Assembly: GCA_023212645.1 (NCBI GenBank)
Contig: JALBYC010000003.1
Span: 744,001 to 808,000 of the forward strand
Origin: Farysia itapuensis
Lineage: Eukaryota; Basidiomycota; Ustilaginomycetes; Ustilaginales; Ustilaginaceae
Direction of reading: 5' to 3'
Length of the DNA: 64,000 nucleotides
Below are positions 60,936 through 64,000 of this stretch, piece by piece. Numbering within the stretch: position 1 is the first letter of the stretch; each line of letters begins with the position of its first letter. The translations under genes were made by a program, and so were the position numbers. A model generated the notes under the pieces. It had not been told where the DNA came from. It saw only the letters and a program-made list of their open reading frames with translations, and did not search any database.

Positions 60936-61872
60936 TCAGAGCTGGTTGCGTTTCTTGGCCGAGTTCATGTAGGGACGAAGGACCCACTCGGTGTCTGCTT
61001 CTGCTTGTTCGATGGTGCCCTGTTTGATTTCGTAGGGACGAGCTTCGAAGCGTGGGCCAACTTCGGCCAACTGTACCTCTCGATGGGATGTTTTGAGGTA
61101 GACGTGGTGACGGAATGAGATAAAGTCGTTTTGGTTGACAAAGGACATGACTCGTTTGCTGTCTGACTTGGGTACGGGAAAGAGGAAGCGGAGGGCGGAC
61201 ATGACGCGAGCGCCCAACTTGGACTGGAAGCCTTCAAAGATCAGGTGTGGGTATTGTTCCGAGACGGTGCTCGAAGCGTGAGCCGAGACTTCGTGGCGTA
61301 GCACGACATTGTGCAGGGTGAATAAGAGCGTTGGACCGTGGGGAAAGTGCGAGACAACCATGGCGTCTGGTACACCACGATGCTCGTGCAGGACGACCAT
61401 ATCTGTGATTCCATTTGCTCGAGCCGCAGCTGCCAAATCTGCCACAGTATATCCACCACGATTTAGCCTCGTAGAGTTGGGAAACATGAGCCGCACCTCT
61501 TTGGCAAATTGCGTCAGTCTCGAACTCGGATCGCGCGACGTCGTGACCAGAACACGTGGATCGTATGTGCCCGCCTTGGAGTATTCATCGTCGATACTCG
61601 TCCCAGGCGCATCCTGCGCAGCATCCAGAGTGAGATCGCGGCCCAACTCTTCTGCCTCTTTGCCCCGCAGCTCCGGTGGGAGTGGCTTTCCCGAGGCTAG
61701 CGCCTCGCGAATCTTTTCCTTGCGAGCATAGATCTGCGCCTCTTTGGACTCGAGCGCCTTCTTGTAGATATACTCGCGACGTTCTCGTGTCTGTCTTCGC
61801 AACTATCAATCAGAACCAAAACTGGTCAATAAGAGTAACTTGACTTCGACAAGCGCTTCTGCTACTTACCAT
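60936..61872 (-). CDS. IMP4: Imp4, U3 snoRNP Brix-domain protein
   Basis: Two exons, 61872-61870 (the ATG alone) and 61802-60936, with a 67-nt intron (GTAAGT donor, GATAG acceptor) give 289 aa. The joined start is M-LRRQTRERREYIYKKALES, matching the Imp4 N-terminus. Brix-domain features are VLVTTSRDPSSRLTQFAKEV, FPNSTRLNRGGY, FPHGPTLLFTLHNVVLRHEV and NQNDFISFRHHVY. The end is RFEARPYEIKQGTIEQ. Imp4 binds U3 snoRNA with Imp3 and Mpp10 for early 18S rRNA processing in the nucleolus. Length equals yeast Imp4 (290 aa). The ATG-only exon is required because the longer exon begins with TTG. It is divergent from bL28m. Confidence 0.95.
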
Positions 61873-62063
61873 TCTTATGGCTGGATCTATGGCGGCAAAA
61901 AAGGTCCGGCTTGCACAGTTGGGAAATTTTGAGCACGACGGCCTATTCCCGATATCCGAGATTTGAGATTCTTCCTTCCAGGTCACGTGCCGCTGCTGGT
62001 GGGCTCTTGACACTTTTGTTCTCATCAAGATCTCCGTTTCGACATCTGAGTCTGTCTGCAACC
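61873..62063. promoter_or_regulatory. Bidirectional promoter Imp4 / bL28m with CACGTG
   Basis: Only 191 bp separate the two start codons. One CACGTG E-box lies at 61984-61989, 75 bp upstream of the bL28m ATG and about 112 bp from the Imp4 ATG. Sharing of this site by both genes is inferred from the distance. Confidence 0.55.
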
Positions 62064-62579
62064 ATGTTTGCGTCCTTGGTTCGATTAACGTCGCGCACTA
62101 CCTACAGAGGCGCAAAGGGGTCTGGAGCGGGTGCTGCTGCTCGCACAACTGCACACTCCTCCAACGCATCCCGCAACACATTCATCGAGGCGTATCAAGC
62201 CGGTCGTATCTTTAAACGTTCACAACGAGGTCTCTTTGACGGCAGACAACGACAGCGCGGCAACAGTATACCCCACTCTTTACACAAGACAGCTCGGACA
62301 TGGCTTCCCAACGTCCAGTACAGCAGTCTCTGGTCTGAAACCTTGGGTCTCCGCATCCGCACCAAGACCACTACCTCAGCCCTCCGTTCCATCGACAAGG
62401 CTGGCGGTCTAGACTACTACCTTGCCAACACCAACGAAAAGAAACTTGGCGCATGGGGCAGAGATCTACGCTTGAGGCTCGCCCTCGCCCTGCGCGACAA
62501 ACGTCTCAAGGCAGCAGCAGCAGCATCCACAACTTCCAAAGGCACTCCAAGTACTCCCGAAGTGGTGGCGAAAGAGTGA
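62064..62579 (+). CDS. MRPL24: Mitochondrial large-subunit ribosomal protein bL28m
   Basis: Single-exon 171-aa protein. A basic N-terminus (MFASLVRLTSRTTYRGAKGS) serves as presequence. The bL28 core follows: RGLFDGRQRQRGNSIPHSLH, KTARTWLPNVQYSSLWSE, RIRTKTTTSALRSIDKAGGL, DYYLANTNEKKLGAWG. 'G.......G..v..S...t.R.f.PN' with 'v......lr.i.k.G...yl' is diagnostic of the bacterial-type L28 family. The yeast orthologue is Mrpl24 (mL28/bL28m). The C-terminal 30 residues are Ala/Ser-rich. It acts in the matrix on the mitoribosome. Confidence 0.92.
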   Translation: MFASLVRLTSRTTYRGAKGSGAGAAARTTAHSSNASRNTFIEAYQAGRIFKRSQRGLFDGRQRQRGNSIPHSLHKTARTWLPNVQYSSLWSETLGLRIRTKTTTSALRSIDKAGGLDYYLANTNEKKLGAWGRDLRLRLALALRDKRLKAAAAASTTSKGTPSTPEVVAKE

Positions 62580-62644
62580 CGGAGAGACATAGGCACAGCT
62601 AGCGTGTACATAGTGAAAAGAATTAGATGCTGACTGGGGGGTAT

Positions 62645-63739
62645 CTACGCTTCTAGCCTCTTGAGAAAGTCCTCCATCTTTTCTGCCGCTGTCTTGACTC
62701 GTGCTGGTGGATTTGCCGTCTCTGTTCTTGGTTTCGAGGTGATGACCATGGGCCGATCGTCGGATTCGGTTTCGATGGACGCTGGTTGGACACCACGCTG
62801 GTGAGCTTTGAGAACCGAGACGCTGCCATAGTCGGACGTTTGTTTGGGCGAAGGATTGTATGGAGTCGCCTGTTCTCCCGTCCAGGATCTCGAAGTCTGC
62901 GCGATTTCGGATGGGAGACTGTAAGCATCGAGCCAGGCCTCGGTCGTTCGACCGTCGACGCGGGGAGCGTAAGTCAAGGAAGCCGGTAGGCCTGGCTCGA
63001 GCAGCCGTGTCTGAAGATGGATCGGAGCGTACGCCACTGTCACGGCAAAATCGCACTCGGCCGCGACAGTGTCTTGACAGTACAGGCAGATGGCCATCAG
63101 CTCGCGTAAATGACGTGCAGCCTGGCGAGGCGCAAACGAATCGGTGCCGTCGTCGACGTCAGACGTCGATGAAAAGCCATGAGATCGACGCTGCTCGAGC
63201 TGGGCTAGAGATGCAGTCTGCGCCGGCTGCTGTGCATAGATTCCCGGCCGTGGATGGAGAAGCAGATCATCCGAGGGCGCCGCCTGCATTCGGGCTTCGA
63301 GCCAACGTGTAGCTTTTCGAGCCGCCAAGTTGATTGGCTCCTCGCCCTTTTTCAGCAGATCGAGCGTGTTTATGGCTTCCAAAGGGACAATGACGCATGT
63401 GGACGGATTCTTGTCCCAATTGTGTACGGTACGCAGTGCAAAGATGAGTACACTGGCGTCGACCACCCGTACGCTCACGGAAGGACGCGCGTGGCTCCGC
63501 GGCATAGCGGGCATCATCCCTGGACCTGTGGCAGCACGTGGCATCACGCGCAGTGGAGTATGAGAGGATGACGGACCGGCAGAAGAGCCACTGTGAGACT
63601 TGCGCATGGTGCGCGACGAGCCGTACTGGTCAACATCGCGTTCCAGCTTGGCCACCTTGTCCTGCAGGAACATGGCTCCCATTGCCTTGGACAGGTTGGC
63701 TTGCCTCTCTTTGCGCTGCTGCATCGATTCGTCCGACAT
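62645..63739 (-). CDS. PIN-domain-like protein
   Basis: Single-exon 364-aa protein. The N-terminal ~90 residues are basic and Gln/Ser-rich. The segment VRVVDASVLIFALRTVHNW with VIVPLEAINTLDLLKKGEE and AARKATRWLEARM reproduces the opening strands of a PIN nuclease domain (VVD at strand 1, Glu after strand 2). Later AAECDFAVTVAYAP could supply another acidic site. Close PIN relatives are RNases of mRNA surveillance (SMG6/Swt1 type). Whether all metal-binding acids are present cannot be settled by eye. The C-terminal ~100 residues are disordered and end with a short helix, AAEKMEDFLKRLE. ATG 63739 is the first Met. Confidence 0.78.
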   Translation of the reverse strand: MSDESMQQRKERQANLSKAMGAMFLQDKVAKLERDVDQYGSSRTMRKSHSGSSAGPSSSHTPLRVMPRAATGPGMMPAMPRSHARPSVSVRVVDASVLIFALRTVHNWDKNPSTCVIVPLEAINTLDLLKKGEEPINLAARKATRWLEARMQAAPSDDLLLHPRPGIYAQQPAQTASLAQLEQRRSHGFSSTSDVDDGTDSFAPRQAARHLRELMAICLYCQDTVAAECDFAVTVAYAPIHLQTRLLEPGLPASLTYAPRVDGRTTEAWLDAYSLPSEIAQTSRSWTGEQATPYNPSPKQTSDYGSVSVLKAHQRGVQPASIETESDDRPMVITSKPRTETANPPARVKTAAEKMEDFLKRLEA

Positions 63740-64000
63740 GGTACCGAGGGACGCTTGTGCTTGCTTATACCCTGGATGGAAGGATGCGTGCCTTGCTGTA
63801 CCCCATTATTGGTGCAGCAGAGAGCACAGGGTCCAATGGCACGGCGTCATATACCTTATTTTGCTGCCCAACCGTACAAATCGGCACGGCAATCCCGATA
63901 TCCCGATTTCGGTAACTTTCGTTCTGTTAGAGCCAAAAAGCACAAATTAGAGACGTGGCAGATAGTGATTAGAAAAGAGAGGCACAGGCCAATTGGCCAA
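63740..64000. other. Right-end intergenic sequence
   Basis: 261 bp upstream of the PIN-domain gene to the window edge. A short ATCCCGATATCCCGAT repeat (CCCGATAT / CCCGATTT) lies near 63893-63908. No gene was seen. Confidence 0.4.

Noticed and set aside
62070..62095. tRNA B-box-like GGTTCGATT
   Set aside because: It lies within the bL28m coding start. There is no A box or cloverleaf around it.

Overview
This window is nuclear DNA of a basidiomycete fungus, most likely a smut or smut-related yeast (Ustilaginomycotina). The evidence is indirect but consistent. Genes are large and intron-poor, and introns are short (about 55-85 nt, GT-AG). Intergenic spacing is compact. The gene set is fungal: Fks1-type glucan synthase, a GH72 glucanosyltransferase, Nur1, Bet1 and Ykt6. 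It also includes genes that budding yeast lacks, namely an O-GlcNAc-transferase homologue and a glycerol-3-phosphate dehydrogenase with EF-hands. I could support 32 protein-coding genes, 9 of them spliced, and no tRNA, rRNA, transposon or CRISPR array. Exon joins were read by eye from splice sites, codon phase and family similarity.

Layout, left half. 1-6.1 kb: the N-terminal end of a BLM10/PA200 proteasome activator (-), a Ypt31/Rab11 GTPase (-), a Nur1-like nuclear rim membrane protein (+) and a tandem CCCH zinc-finger mRNA-binding protein (-, 4 exons). 7.1-16.8 kb, all +: an 846-aa nuclear protein with a BRD7/BRD9-like motif, the APC/C activator Cdc20, the replicative helicase subunit Mcm4 and the ESCRT regulator Vta1. 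18.2-22.7 kb: a small C2H2 factor (+), a Ras GTPase (-) and the RNA polymerase II import factor Iwr1 (-). 23-33.4 kb: a rhomboid protease (+), then a head-to-head cell-wall pair consisting of a GPI-anchored GH72 beta-1,3-glucanosyltransferase (-) and beta-1,3-glucan synthase Fks1 (+).

Layout, right half. 33.8-41.2 kb: mitochondrial citrate synthase (-), Bet1 (+), a secreted double-psi-beta-barrel protein with a probable propeptide (-), Tim21 (-), a Yippee protein (+) and a GPI-anchored secretory protein (+). 41.8-46.6 kb: ribosomal proteins eL19 (-) and eS27 (+) head to head, then a Pfa4-type palmitoyltransferase (-) and Ykt6 (-). 46.7-56.1 kb: an unrecognised AT-hook-like protein (-), a 1,813-aa OGT-like glycosyltransferase (+) and an orphan WD40 protein (-). 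56.3-63.7 kb: mitochondrial FAD glycerol-3-phosphate dehydrogenase (-), V-ATPase subunit B (+), Imp4 (-), mitochondrial ribosomal protein bL28m (+) and a PIN-domain protein (-).

Most of the window is core housekeeping sequence, and I do not see a clear new multi-gene system. The items most worth a second look are these. Two genes have a first coding exon consisting only of the ATG. The FKS1 and GH72 genes share a divergent promoter region. Two secretory proteins look proteolytically processed. The fungal OGT homologue keeps the catalytic motifs. The Pfa4 and Iwr1 genes have introns whose retention would leave an open frame. CACGTG palindromes recur in the promoters of ribosome-related genes.
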